Assembly (NCBI GenBank): GCA_002162795.1
Contig: MAAY01000007.1
Span: 1-64,000, forward strand
Source: Rhodobacterales bacterium 56_14_T64
GTDB taxonomy: Bacteria > Pseudomonadota > Alphaproteobacteria > Rhodobacterales > Rhodobacteraceae
DNA: 64,000 nt
Reading direction: 5' to 3'
Of the stretch, positions 12,749-22,034 are shown in pieces (the first letter of the stretch is position 1; every line of letters begins with the position of its first letter). Position numbers and translations under genes: made by a program. The notes under the pieces are model-generated. The model was not told the origin of the DNA, did no database searches, and saw only the letters and a program-made list of their open reading frames with translations.

Positions 12749-13498
12749 ATGCGGCAGTGGCCAGATGGGTATGGACGTCGAATCCTGATTGAGGTGGATA
12801 GCACCTTGAACGAGGCGGCGCGGATTGCTCCGACTTTGGCTGGGCCAGAGTGGATACTGGCACGGCATCAGACCGCTGCGCGCGGGCGCAGGGGGCGAGC
12901 CTGGAGCCATCCTGAGGGGAACTTGGCCTGCACCTTGGTGTTGCGGCCCGATGCCACACCGGCGCAGGCTGCTTTGCGCAGCTTTGTGGCCTCGCTTGCC
13001 TTGTTTGACGCCTGTGTTGCGGTCAGTGGTCGGGCTGCGGGATTTGCTTTGAAGTGGCCCAACGATGTGCTGCTGAATGGTGGCAAACTGGCTGGCATTT
13101 TGCTGGAGAGCGCTGGCATGGGGCGGGGCATGCGCCATTTGTTCATCGGTATCGGGGTAAATCTAAGCGATGTTCCGCCGGTTGGTCAGTTGGAAGATGG
13201 GTCACTGCGGCCGGTGTCATTGCTGTCTGAGACCGGGGCTGCAGTGACGCCCGAGGAGTTCCTTGGCGAACTTGCCGCGGCTTATGCGCAATACGAGCAA
13301 CAGTTTGTGACTTATGGATTTGACGTGATCCGCAATGCTTGGTTGGCCAAGGCGGCCAAGCTAGGTGAGGTGATAACGGCGCGCACGGCGACATCACAGA
13401 TCACTGGTACCTTTGAAACGGTGGACGGCGAGGGCAACCTTGTTTTAAACACCGCCAAGGGCCGCGTGAATATTCCTGCGGCGGATGTCTATTTTTAG
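12749..13498 (+). CDS. birA: biotin--[acetyl-CoA-carboxylase] ligase
   Basis: This 249-residue enzyme activates biotin with ATP and attaches it to the biotin carrier domain of carboxylases. The catalytic domain is complete: a QTAARGRRGRAW loop (the GRGRRGR-type biotinyl-AMP site), KWPNDVLLNGGKLAGILLE, and a small C-terminal SH3-like domain. The N-terminal helix-turn-helix of the E. coli repressor form is missing, so it is a ligase only. The ATG at 12749 has GAGGGTGGC before it and starts the conserved part. It is followed 15 bp later by coaX. Confidence 0.95.
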   Translation: MRQWPDGYGRRILIEVDSTLNEAARIAPTLAGPEWILARHQTAARGRRGRAWSHPEGNLACTLVLRPDATPAQAALRSFVASLALFDACVAVSGRAAGFALKWPNDVLLNGGKLAGILLESAGMGRGMRHLFIGIGVNLSDVPPVGQLEDGSLRPVSLLSETGAAVTPEEFLGELAAAYAQYEQQFVTYGFDVIRNAWLAKAAKLGEVITARTATSQITGTFETVDGEGNLVLNTAKGRVNIPAADVYF

Positions 13499-13513
13499 GA
13501 GAGGCAAGGCGCG

Positions 13514-14302
13514 ATGCTTTTGGCTGTTGACTGCGGCAATACCAATACCGTGTTTTCCATCTGGGATGGCGCGCGTTTTATCGGCACCTGGCGAACGGCC
13601 ACCGAATGGCAGCGCACGGCGGATCAGTATTACGTCTGGCTGAGCACTCTGATGCGGTTGAAGGAGATTGAGGCAGATATCACCGATGTGATCATTTCGT
13701 CTACAGTGCCGCGGGTGGTGTTCAATCTTCGGGTGCTTGCGGATCGCTACTACAACACCCGTCCCCTTGTGGTGGGCAAGTCAGATTGCCTGCTGCCAGT
13801 GGCTGTTCGGGTGGATGAGGGCACGGCTGTGGGGCCCGACCGTCTGGTGAACACGGTTGCCGGATTTGATCACTATGGCGGCAATCTGATCATGGTGGAT
13901 TTTGGCACCGCCACCACGTTTGATGTGGTTGCCGACGATGGTGCCTATATTGGCGGGGCAATTGCGCCAGGGGTGAACCTCAGCCTTGAGGCGTTGCACC
14001 AGGCGGCTGCGGCGCTGCCGCATGTTGACATTTCCAAGCCGCAGTCGGTAATAGGCACTAACACCGAAGCCTGCATGCAATCCGGCGTGTTCTGGGGCTA
14101 TGTCGGACTAGTGCGCGAAATCTGTTCTCGGATCAAAGCCGAGCATGGCGTACCGATGAAAATCATATCTACAGGCGGGCTGGCGCCTTTGTTCCAGCAA
14201 TCAGCACAACTATTTGACGCTTTTGAGGATGACCTGACCATGCATGGTTTGCAGATCATTCACAAATACAACAAGGAAAACGGTCTCGAAAATGAGCACT
14301 GA
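13514..14302 (+). CDS. coaX: type III pantothenate kinase
   Basis: This 262-residue kinase phosphorylates pantothenate in the first step of coenzyme A synthesis. It has the ASKHA-fold motifs of CoaX: N-terminal DCGNTNTVFSIWDG phosphate loop, GPDRLVNTVAG, MVDFGTATTFDVV, and GGAIAPGVNLSLEAL. A ribosome-binding site (GGAGAGGC) precedes the ATG. The 3' end overlaps the rnj start by 11 bp, indicating coupled translation. Confidence 0.96.
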   Translation: MLLAVDCGNTNTVFSIWDGARFIGTWRTATEWQRTADQYYVWLSTLMRLKEIEADITDVIISSTVPRVVFNLRVLADRYYNTRPLVVGKSDCLLPVAVRVDEGTAVGPDRLVNTVAGFDHYGGNLIMVDFGTATTFDVVADDGAYIGGAIAPGVNLSLEALHQAAAALPHVDISKPQSVIGTNTEACMQSGVFWGYVGLVREICSRIKAEHGVPMKIISTGGLAPLFQQSAQLFDAFEDDLTMHGLQIIHKYNKENGLENEH

Positions 14303-15959
14303 ACGATTGATCTATCTGCCCCTCGGTGGGGCGGGCGAAATTGGTATGAACGCCTATGTCTATGGCTATGGCAAACCCGGCAAAGAGCGGCTGATCCTGG
14401 TGGATCTGGGCGTTGCATTCCCGGATATGGACAGCACCCCGGGTGTTGATCTGATCATGCCCGATATGACCTGGCTGAAAGAGCGTGCCGACCGGCTGGA
14501 AGGCATCTTTGTCACCCACGCACACGAGGACCATATTGGCGCTGTCGCCCATATGTACGGTCATCTGAACGTGCCGGTATATTGCCGCGCCTTCACCGCT
14601 AATATAGCGCGCCGCAAGATGAAGGAGCATGGCCATCCGGAAGAAGCTGTACGTACGGTATCTTCCTGGCCTGAGGTCACCAAGCTTGGCCCCTTCACCA
14701 TCGGCGTGGTGCCGATGGCTCACTCGATTCCAGAAAGCGGCGGCTTGGTGATTGATACGCCTGCCGGACGGGTGCTGCATTCGGGTGACTTCAAAACCGA
14801 TCCAACCCCGATTGTCGGCGAAGCCTTTGATCCTGATCTCTGGGCCAGCCTGGGCAAGGATGGCGTGCAGGCACTGATGTGCGACAGTACCAATGTGTTC
14901 TCGCCTAATCCTGGCCGCTCTGAGGTTGATGTCGGTCCCGAGATCACTAAGCTGGTTGGCGCTGCCAAAGGCATGGTTGTTGCCACCACGTTTGCGTCAA
15001 ACGTTGCGCGGGTGAAAACCTTGGCTGAGGCTGGCGAGCGGGCAGGGCGTTCCATCGTCTTGCTGGGTCGTGCGATGCAGCGGATGGTCGAAGCGGCGTT
15101 TGAAACTGGTGTGCTGACCGATTTCCCCAAGCTGGTCAGCCCCGAGGATGCAACGCAGATGCCGCGCGAAAACCTGATGCTGCTGGTCACCGGCAGCCAG
15201 GGCGAACGCCGGGCGGCCTCGGCGCAGCTGGCACGTGGTAAATACCGTGGCTTGCAGATCAAAGAAGGCGATCTGTTCCTGTTTTCCTCCAAGACCATTC
15301 CGGGTAACGAGCGGGGCGTGATCAGCATCATGAACCAATTCTCGGAAAAGGGCGTGGATGTGGTCGATGACAGCTCGGGTCTGTATCACGTTTCGGGCCA
15401 CGCCAACCGTCCTGATCTGGAGATGCTGCATGATCTGGTGAAGCCCAAGATGCTGATCCCGATGCACGGCGAGCACCGGCACCTGCGCGAGCACGCCAAG
15501 CTGGCGATCAGCAAGGGCATGGCAAGCGCTGTGGTGGTCAACGGCATGATGATGGACCTGACCGGCGATACCCCGGTGGTGGCCGAGTACATCGACACCG
15601 GTCGTACCTATCTGGATGGATCTGTGAAAATCGGTGCCATGGACGGCGTTGTGCGCGATCGTATCCGTATGGCGTTGAACGGCCATGTGGTAGTGACGGT
15701 CATTCTGGACGAAGACGACGCTCCGCTGGGTGAGCCTTGGTGTGATGTCAAAGGTCTTCCCGAGGTCGGACGCTCCAAGGGGGGGCTTGTCGAGGCGCTG
15801 GAGAAGGATCTGGATCAGTTCCTGAAGCGGTCCAACAAAAAGACCCTGCGCGACGATGACAAGCTGGAAGACGGGCTGCGGCGCGTTGCCCGGCAGACTG
15901 CCAACAACGAGATCGGCAAAAAGCCCGAGGTCACGGTGGTGGTCAGCCGGATGCGGTAG
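14292..15959 (+). CDS. rnj: ribonuclease J
   Basis: This 555-residue metallo-beta-lactamase/beta-CASP nuclease has 5'-to-3' exo- and endonuclease activity on RNA and acts in mRNA turnover. The zinc-binding motif HAHEDH is at residues 76-81. Other visible signatures are HSIPES, HSGDFKTDPTP, the beta-CASP stretch TGSQGE, SGHANRPDLE, and PMHGEHRHLREH. The ATG at 14292 lies inside the end of coaX and starts the conserved sequence. Gene order birA-coaX-rnj is typical of Rhodobacterales. Confidence 0.95.
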   Translation: MSTERLIYLPLGGAGEIGMNAYVYGYGKPGKERLILVDLGVAFPDMDSTPGVDLIMPDMTWLKERADRLEGIFVTHAHEDHIGAVAHMYGHLNVPVYCRAFTANIARRKMKEHGHPEEAVRTVSSWPEVTKLGPFTIGVVPMAHSIPESGGLVIDTPAGRVLHSGDFKTDPTPIVGEAFDPDLWASLGKDGVQALMCDSTNVFSPNPGRSEVDVGPEITKLVGAAKGMVVATTFASNVARVKTLAEAGERAGRSIVLLGRAMQRMVEAAFETGVLTDFPKLVSPEDATQMPRENLMLLVTGSQGERRAASAQLARGKYRGLQIKEGDLFLFSSKTIPGNERGVISIMNQFSEKGVDVVDDSSGLYHVSGHANRPDLEMLHDLVKPKMLIPMHGEHRHLREHAKLAISKGMASAVVVNGMMMDLTGDTPVVAEYIDTGRTYLDGSVKIGAMDGVVRDRIRMALNGHVVVTVILDEDDAPLGEPWCDVKGLPEVGRSKGGLVEALEKDLDQFLKRSNKKTLRDDDKLEDGLRRVARQTANNEIGKKPEVTVVVSRMR

Positions 15960-15993
15960 CCCTTTGGGCGCTGCCCAACCCTATAAGATGCAA

Positions 15994-16028
15994 AAACGCC
16001 CCGGTTGTTCCGACCGGGGCGTTTTCTT
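15994..16028 (+). terminator. rho-independent terminator after rnj
   Basis: A stem formed by AACGCCCCGGT and ACCGGGGCGTT with a short loop is followed by TTTTCTTTT. It lies 35 bp after the rnj stop. An A-run on the 5' side means it could also work in the other direction, for the minus-strand gene that ends at 16054. Confidence 0.88.
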
Positions 16029-16053
16029 TTGGGCGTGAGTGGTGGTCGTGGGT

Positions 16054-16227
16054 TTAAGCGTGACGCGGGCGATGAAATAGGCCTGCAATCTTCTGTGGTA
16101 GTGCGGCTAACTTACGGCCAAGAGCGCGCATAATGTCGTGCATCGCCTCAGAGCGCAGTTGGCGCGCATGGGCCTCGATGCTGCGGATCTCGGCGGCGGT
16201 GAGTCTGGGGCTGTCAAATTGGGTCAT
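16054..16227 (-). CDS. small conserved-looking basic protein, function unknown
   Basis: A 57-residue frame (starting MTQFDSPRL) encodes a helical, Arg/Ala-rich protein with the pattern IEAHARQLRSEAMHDIMRAL followed by a short basic tail. This resembles a family of small Rhodobacterales proteins (RSP_7527-like) that I recall only loosely. The same frame stays open to 16389, so a longer product is possible, but the upstream part looks non-conserved. It lies alone between the rnj terminator and the helicase gene. The start is uncertain and the identification is weak. Confidence 0.45.
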   Translation of the reverse strand: MTQFDSPRLTAAEIRSIEAHARQLRSEAMHDIMRALGRKLAALPQKIAGLFHRPRHA

Positions 16228-16412
16228 GCTATCTACTCGCTGCATCATCAGTTGTTTGGTCATCTCACAGAGCAGATAAGGTGGATTGGTCTTGGTGACA
16301 TCGCCCGTTTCAACATTGCCGCCATGCTGCGAGTGCAAACGTCCGGTTGCAGAATCAAAAAGGCCGCGCCCAGGGAAGGGCACGGCCAATGATAGCTCTT
16401 GAGCTGTCTGGA

Positions 16413-17936
16413 TCAGACGGCGCGGCGCTCTTCAAAGCTAAGCGCGATAAAGCTAGGCAAGTGGTCGCCAAGGCCGATCACGGTTCTGCCGTTGTCGCGG
16501 CCTCCACGTGAGCGTTGATTGGACGAACGTGACGAGGATTTGTTGTCGTTGGATCTGGCCCGGTTGTTGTCATTCGACTTTGCGCGGCGGTCGTCAGCTT
16601 TGCTCTGACGTTCTTCCGGCTTGGCTTGGGCGTCCTGAGTGACTTCGGGCGTTTCGCTCGCCTTGCCACGGGTCTCGTCCGACTTAGATGCGCGACGGCT
16701 ACGACCGGTGTATTTCTTTTCACCGCTGCTGCTGTCCTTGGCCTCGTCGTTCACTGTCACAGCCGCCGTTTCGGTCTTGGCCGATTTCAGCGGGTTCTCA
16801 AGGCGCGGAATTTCATTCTGAACCAAGCGTTCGATGTCGGCGAGGTTCTTCTCGTCCTTGGGAACGCAAATCATTATCGCAGTACCTTCGCGACCCGCCC
16901 GGCCGGTGCGGCCAATGCGGTGCACATAGTCTTCGGCGTGGCTGGGCACATCAAAGTTCAACACGTGGCTGACGTTGGGCACATCCAGACCACGGGCAGC
17001 CACATCCGAGGCCACCAGAAAGCGCAGTGACCCTTCGCGGAATGCATCCAGAGTTTTCATGCGCTGGCTCTGCTCCAGATCGCCATGTATCGGCGAGGCG
17101 TCATAGCCGTATTTCTTCAGCGATTTGGCAACGACATCCACATCCATCTTCCGATTACAGAAGATAATCGCGTTGGTGCATTTCTCACCTTCGTTATCAA
17201 TAATGGTCCGTAGCAGTTTGCGTTTCTCACTGGCTTCGCGATCACGGCGCGAGGCTTTGAACATGACCACACCCTGAGTGATAGTCTCGGATGTAGTGGC
17301 TTGGCGTGCCACCTCAATACGGGCCGGAGCCGACAGGAAGGTATTGGTGATGCGTTCGATCTCGGGCGCCATGGTGGCCGAGAAGAACAGCGTCTGACGG
17401 GTCAGCGGGTTGGTCATGCCGAAGATGCGTTCGATATCGGGGATGAATCCCATGTCGAGCATCCGGTCAGCCTCGTCGACCACCATGACTTTGACGTCCG
17501 AGAGAATCAGTTTGCCGCGCTCAAAATGGTCCAACAACCGGCCTGGTGTTGCAATCAGCACGTCGACACCACGGTCGATCAGCGCGTCCTGCTCTCTGAA
17601 CGAGACGCCGCCGATCAGCAGGGCCTTGGTCAGTTTCACGTGCTTGGAATAGGTGTCAAAGTTCTCGGCAACCTGGGCGGCCAATTCGCGTGTCGGGCAC
17701 AGAACCAGGCTGCGCGGCATACGAGCACGGGCGCGGCCACGGGCCAGCAAAGTGATCATTGGAAGGGTGAAAGAGGCAGTTTTACCGGTACCCGTCTGTG
17801 CAATCCCCAAAACGTCGCGACCTTCGAGAGCAGGCGGAATCGCTTCGGCCTGGATCGGCGTCGGAGATTCGTATCCCGCCTCCTCGACTGCTTTGAGAAC
17901 TTTGGGGTGAAGGTTTAGCTCAGAAAATTTCGTCAT
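16413..17936 (-). CDS. DEAD-box RNA helicase (RhlE/DeaD type)
   Basis: This 507-residue ATP-dependent RNA helicase has all core motifs: AQTGTGKT (motif I), PTREL (Ia), VDEADRMLDMGF (II), SAT (III) and HRIGRTGRAGR (VI). After the two RecA-like domains (to about residue 375) comes a low-complexity tail of Ser, Arg, Lys, Asp and Asn (roughly residues 395-490) that probably binds RNA. The chosen ATG at 17936 begins MTKFSELNLHPKVLKA, the usual start. The frame continues upstream to 18119 without support. Likely roles are RNA degradation, ribosome assembly or cold adaptation; the sequence does not decide among them. Confidence 0.95.
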   Translation of the reverse strand: MTKFSELNLHPKVLKAVEEAGYESPTPIQAEAIPPALEGRDVLGIAQTGTGKTASFTLPMITLLARGRARARMPRSLVLCPTRELAAQVAENFDTYSKHVKLTKALLIGGVSFREQDALIDRGVDVLIATPGRLLDHFERGKLILSDVKVMVVDEADRMLDMGFIPDIERIFGMTNPLTRQTLFFSATMAPEIERITNTFLSAPARIEVARQATTSETITQGVVMFKASRRDREASEKRKLLRTIIDNEGEKCTNAIIFCNRKMDVDVVAKSLKKYGYDASPIHGDLEQSQRMKTLDAFREGSLRFLVASDVAARGLDVPNVSHVLNFDVPSHAEDYVHRIGRTGRAGREGTAIMICVPKDEKNLADIERLVQNEIPRLENPLKSAKTETAAVTVNDEAKDSSSGEKKYTGRSRRASKSDETRGKASETPEVTQDAQAKPEERQSKADDRRAKSNDNNRARSNDNKSSSRSSNQRSRGGRDNGRTVIGLGDHLPSFIALSFEERRAV

Positions 17937-18120
17937 GTGTATCCGCGTTTCGCGGACGTTGACTTGGCCCGCACGTGTATTTGGTTGGCCGGACCCGGAT
18001 GGTCTGTGTGCGTGTTGCACAGTAGGCTCGCGGCGGGAGATAGCAAAATCCCGACCAAGGGTCAAACAAAGTCGGTTCATATCGGTATACGAGGCGTTTT
18101 TGGGGCTTTTGGGAAACATT

Positions 18121-19056
18121 TCACCCGAAATTGGGGAAGTGTTTCCGACGTTTTTCCACCAACTGCAGATTGCGATTCTTTAACAGCCCTTCGTCTTGTA
18201 GCCGGGCGCGCAGATCCGGAGTGTCCGCGCAAATCTCGTCGTAAAAGGCTCGCAGGCCAGTCTCACCTTCTTCACTCTCGATTGTCAGCATAAGCTCGTG
18301 AAGGCTGACGCCGCCTTTTTCGCGTGAACGGTTGGGTTTCATCTCGGCTCGATAAGATCCTTTTTCCAGGCGATAGCGGTAGTGTGAAAACCAGTCGTGC
18401 CAATCCTTGCCGTGCAGGTGACACAGATCCACTTGCAGCAACTCAACCTGATTGGGATTGGTGTCATTTTTGACAAAGACATTGTGAATACGAAATTTCA
18501 CGTCTTCGACACCGGTGCGGGCAAAGATCTTGCCTTGCTCGTGGCTTAGAAATCCGCCCTTAAGATAGTCGCCAAACCGGGGATACAATCGCTGGACGAT
18601 CATATTGCGGGCGGGCGCCTTGGGGACATAGGCCTTGAACGAGGTACCATCCCCGCCCAGCGATTCAATTGGGCGTGATCTGGCGCAGAACACATCTTGT
18701 GGCAGGTTTGCAAGGACGTCCTGAAGCGGTTCCTCGCACCACAGAAATTCGTCCACGTCGATGTGGATCAACCAATCCACGTCCTTGGCCTGACGGCTAT
18801 AGGCGCGAGTGGCGTTCAGGGACTGGCGGGCTTGATGTTTGACGGGGCGGGGCTTGCGGCGCTTTAGCCAATAAGCCTCATCACAGAGAGTCACCCGGAT
18901 ATTTGGATGCGCTTTGAGGAAGGGCATCGCGTCGGGGCAGGGGGCATCGAGGTAGATAAATAGACGATGGGCGCCTGCCTCAAGGTGATAGGCCGCGAAA
19001 TTCAAGATGTCGGCGGCCTCGGCCTTGATGGTGGTGACAAGGCCCCAGCGGGTCAT
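18121..19056 (-). CDS. glycosyltransferase family 2 protein
   Basis: This 311-residue protein begins MTRWGLVTTIKAEAADILNF, typical of the Glyco_tranf_2_4 group. It has the metal/nucleotide-sugar motif HIDVDEF (D100, D102) and histidine-rich LCHLHGKDWHDWFSHY further on. The start at 19056 has GGAG upstream and begins the conserved part. It stands alone, without other polysaccharide genes nearby, so the sugar donor and acceptor are unknown. Such stand-alone enzymes in Rhodobacterales are thought to modify surface glycans, but that is inference. Confidence 0.82.
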   Translation of the reverse strand: MTRWGLVTTIKAEAADILNFAAYHLEAGAHRLFIYLDAPCPDAMPFLKAHPNIRVTLCDEAYWLKRRKPRPVKHQARQSLNATRAYSRQAKDVDWLIHIDVDEFLWCEEPLQDVLANLPQDVFCARSRPIESLGGDGTSFKAYVPKAPARNMIVQRLYPRFGDYLKGGFLSHEQGKIFARTGVEDVKFRIHNVFVKNDTNPNQVELLQVDLCHLHGKDWHDWFSHYRYRLEKGSYRAEMKPNRSREKGGVSLHELMLTIESEEGETGLRAFYDEICADTPDLRARLQDEGLLKNRNLQLVEKRRKHFPNFG

Positions 19057-19140
19057 TCGATCAGGCTCCTTGCCCGACGGTGAGGCCGGGCAAAGTTTCA
19101 TCGAAACTGAGAGGTAAGGTGTTGATTTCCGAGAAACCCC

Positions 19141-20748
19141 TCAAGCCATCATCTCTTTTGTAGAGGTCAGTTTCAAATCCGGGTAATCGCGCTCAACCCG
19201 GTCGATGTCCCACTGTAGCCGTGTCAGGTAGACGATGTCGCCGTCATGATCATGGGCAATGTGCTGCGGGTTGGCGTTGATAAACTTATCAAGCGCCTGC
19301 TTTTCTCCTGCAACCCAACGCGCACTGGTGAACTGGCTTTGTTCAAACCGCACTGGCAACCCGTATTCTAATTCGATCCGGCTGGCGAGCACTTCGAACT
19401 GCAGCGGGCCAACAACGCCGACGATAAAGCCCGAGCCGATCGACGGCTTGAACACCTTGGCAGCGCCTTCTTCTGCAAACTGCATCAGCGCCTTTTCCAA
19501 GTGTTTGGATTTTAGCGGATCGCCCGGACGCACGCTTTGCAACAGTTCCGGCGCGAAGGACGGAATGCCGCTAACACGCAGGGCCTCGCCCTCGGTCAGG
19601 GTGTCGCCGATGCGCAGCTGACCGTGGTTGGGGATGCCGATGATATCGCCAGCCCAGGCCTCTTCTGCCAGTTCCCGATCCGAGGCTAAGAACAGCACTG
19701 GATTGGATATTGTCATCAGTTTCTTGGAGCGCACATGGGTTAGCTTCATGCCGCGTTTAAAGTGACCCGAGGCCATTCGGACAAAGGCGACCCGGTCGCG
19801 GTGCTTGGGGTCCATGTTGGCCTGAACCTTGAACACAAAGCCGGTGACCTTCTTTTCTTCGGGCGCGATGTGGCGGGGCTGGGCAACTTGGATTTGTGGC
19901 TCGGGGCCGAATTTGGCAATGCCGTCCATCAACTCTTTGACGCCAAAGGAATTAATCGCGGAGCCAAACCAAATCGGAGACAGGGTTCCGTCCAGAAATG
20001 CCTGACGGTCGAGTGGCGGCAGCAACTCACGCGCCATTTCCAGTTCTTCCAGGAACGTCGCCAGTAGATGCTCGGGCACGTGTTCAGCCAGCTTGGGGTC
20101 ATCCAAGCCATTGATCTCGATGCTTTCCGCAACCTTGTTGCGGTCGGCGCGGTCCATCAGTTCCAGCCGGTCGTGCAGGATGTCGTAACAGCCGATAAAA
20201 TCGCGCCCAATCCCGATAGGCCAGCTGGCTGGGGTCACGTCGATGGCCAGGTTTTCCTGAATTTCATCAATAATATCAAAGATGTCCCGGCTCTCGCGGT
20301 CCATCTTGTTACAAAAGGTCAGGATCGGCAGGTCGCGCAGGCGACAGACTTCGAACAGTTTCTGAGTCTGGCTTTCCACACCCTTGGCGCCGTCGATCAC
20401 CATCACCGCCGCATCAACTGCCGTCAGCGTGCGATAAGTATCTTCGGAGAAGTCCGAGTGGCCGGGGGTGTCAACGAGGTTGAAGCGGAAGTCCCCGTAA
20501 TCAAACGACATTGCTGAGGCCGAGACCGAGATGCCACGGTCTTTTTCCATCTGCATAAAGTCGGAGCGGGTACGGCGTGCCTCGCCCTTGGCGCGGACCT
20601 GGCCGGCCATCTGAATGGCGCCACCGTACAACAGGAACTTTTCGGTCAGAGTCGTCTTGCCCGCATCCGGGTGCGAGATGATCGCAAAGGTGCGGCGGCG
20701 GGCAATTTCAGCCGGCAGTTCGGGGCGGTTTGAGGCGGTATCAGACAT
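19141..20748 (-). CDS. prfC: peptide chain release factor 3
   Basis: This 535-residue GTPase recycles class I release factors after stop-codon recognition. The GTP-binding motifs are SHPDAGKTT (residues 25-33), DTPGHSDF and NKMD. Domains II and III follow, with GVVGPLQFEVLASRIE near the C-terminus as in RF3. The ATG at 20748 starts MSDTASNRPELPAEIARRRTF; the in-frame extension to 20811 looks non-conserved. Confidence 0.96.
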   Translation of the reverse strand: MSDTASNRPELPAEIARRRTFAIISHPDAGKTTLTEKFLLYGGAIQMAGQVRAKGEARRTRSDFMQMEKDRGISVSASAMSFDYGDFRFNLVDTPGHSDFSEDTYRTLTAVDAAVMVIDGAKGVESQTQKLFEVCRLRDLPILTFCNKMDRESRDIFDIIDEIQENLAIDVTPASWPIGIGRDFIGCYDILHDRLELMDRADRNKVAESIEINGLDDPKLAEHVPEHLLATFLEELEMARELLPPLDRQAFLDGTLSPIWFGSAINSFGVKELMDGIAKFGPEPQIQVAQPRHIAPEEKKVTGFVFKVQANMDPKHRDRVAFVRMASGHFKRGMKLTHVRSKKLMTISNPVLFLASDRELAEEAWAGDIIGIPNHGQLRIGDTLTEGEALRVSGIPSFAPELLQSVRPGDPLKSKHLEKALMQFAEEGAAKVFKPSIGSGFIVGVVGPLQFEVLASRIELEYGLPVRFEQSQFTSARWVAGEKQALDKFINANPQHIAHDHDGDIVYLTRLQWDIDRVERDYPDLKLTSTKEMMA

Positions 20749-20829
20749 GAGCGCGCGTATAGGTAAAAATGGCGTCGGAGGCAAGGATGACGGCGGCGGC
20801 CCCCAAAGCAACGCCCGGCGGCAACGACC

Positions 20830-21840
20830 CTACCGCAACGAGGCGCGTTTCAGGGCGGCTATGGCGTCGGGGCGGTCCAATAATGCCTTTTGAACGTCCA
20901 ACCCGTGGTCATCGCGGCGACCATGCGAGGTCAATTGCGCCGACAGTTGTTCCTGCAGTTCAGGCGGCAGGGCCGGTTTGGTAACAGGATCAATCAACAG
21001 GGATTCTGCGGCGATGCCCTCGGCGTAGATGATGTGATGGCGGTCGAATAGGATTTGGAAATAGTCAACAAATCCGCCGTCTTGCACCACCACGGTATCT
21101 CCGTTGACCAGATGGCGCGCCTTGACCAGCAGTTCGGCGACGCCCGCGCCAATCTCGTCGCTGCGTTGGTAGATGAACAAGCGGTGGTCGGGGCTGACCA
21201 GCAGATCGTTTTCATTGTTCAAAGCTCCGGCGCGGATCAGGATCGGGGCCATGCCACCAATAGCGCGATGGGTGGTCTGACCGATCCAGCGTACAGATTG
21301 TGGACCGTCGTCGCGGGTCAGCACCCGGTCGCCGGGCTGCAACTGTTCAATGGGCACCTGCGCCCCTGAGGCCAGGGTAATATGGGTGCCGCGACTGAAC
21401 GAAACGCTGGCAATCTGGGCCAGTTTTTTGCGCGCTCCACTGCGTTCGCTGCGCACCAGAACGTAGTCGGCCTGCGCAACCATCGGTACCAGCGGTAGCA
21501 GATATATCGCCGCGATCATGCCGTCGGCATCGACCTCGACCAGCACCAGTGCTTCGGTGATGCTGCCATCCGGCGACATCAGGCTAAGTGTGCAATCGGG
21601 ATGCAGTTGGGCGCCGGGCGTACCCAAATCAGTGTCCTCGGCAATCCACAGTTCTCCACCTGGCTGCGCCAAGAGCGCCAAGCGTTGGGGGTTCGTGCCC
21701 TGATCCAGCTGATAGGTGTCGTCCAGCATCATGTCGTCCTGAACCCCCAGTGTATCGCCGACATTGGCGCCCACCTGGACGCTGAAGCTGGAGGCCGGGT
21801 AGGCAAGGACCGATTGGATATGACCGTGTTCTGCGTGCAC
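20830..21840 (-). CDS. Hint-domain (Hedgehog/intein-type) protein
   Basis: This protein of about 336 residues has an N-terminal beta-rich domain containing LDDTYQL and CTLSLMSPDG. A C-terminal Hint_2 domain follows, from SFSRGTHITLASGAQVPIEQLQPGDRVLTRDDG to SPDHRLFIYQ, ending in a helical tail. Hint domains of inteins and hedgehog proteins self-cleave with an N-terminal cysteine. Here that position is a serine (SFSRGT), so classic autoprocessing may not happen. The start is uncertain: a GTG at 21840 with AAGG upstream fits the conserved part best, but the frame stays open to 21993. The biological role of this Rhodobacterales family is not established. Confidence 0.78.
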   Translation of the reverse strand: MHAEHGHIQSVLAYPASSFSVQVGANVGDTLGVQDDMMLDDTYQLDQGTNPQRLALLAQPGGELWIAEDTDLGTPGAQLHPDCTLSLMSPDGSITEALVLVEVDADGMIAAIYLLPLVPMVAQADYVLVRSERSGARKKLAQIASVSFSRGTHITLASGAQVPIEQLQPGDRVLTRDDGPQSVRWIGQTTHRAIGGMAPILIRAGALNNENDLLVSPDHRLFIYQRSDEIGAGVAELLVKARHLVNGDTVVVQDGGFVDYFQILFDRHHIIYAEGIAAESLLIDPVTKPALPPELQEQLSAQLTSHGRRDDHGLDVQKALLDRPDAIAALKRASLR

Positions 21841-22034
21841 TGTAAAACCTTGGACTGAAGTGAACCTAAAGAAGATATGGGGCCTATCGTTCGACCCGTC
21901 CACCTGCATTGCACGGAAATGTGGCCTCAGCAGGACCAGATGGCGCAGATTTGCAGGCAAGCGGGGCTGGTCAATCCATTGATCCCGGTGCAAGGATGGC
22001 GCAAATGTACAAAAATATCCGAGGGAGAATAGTC

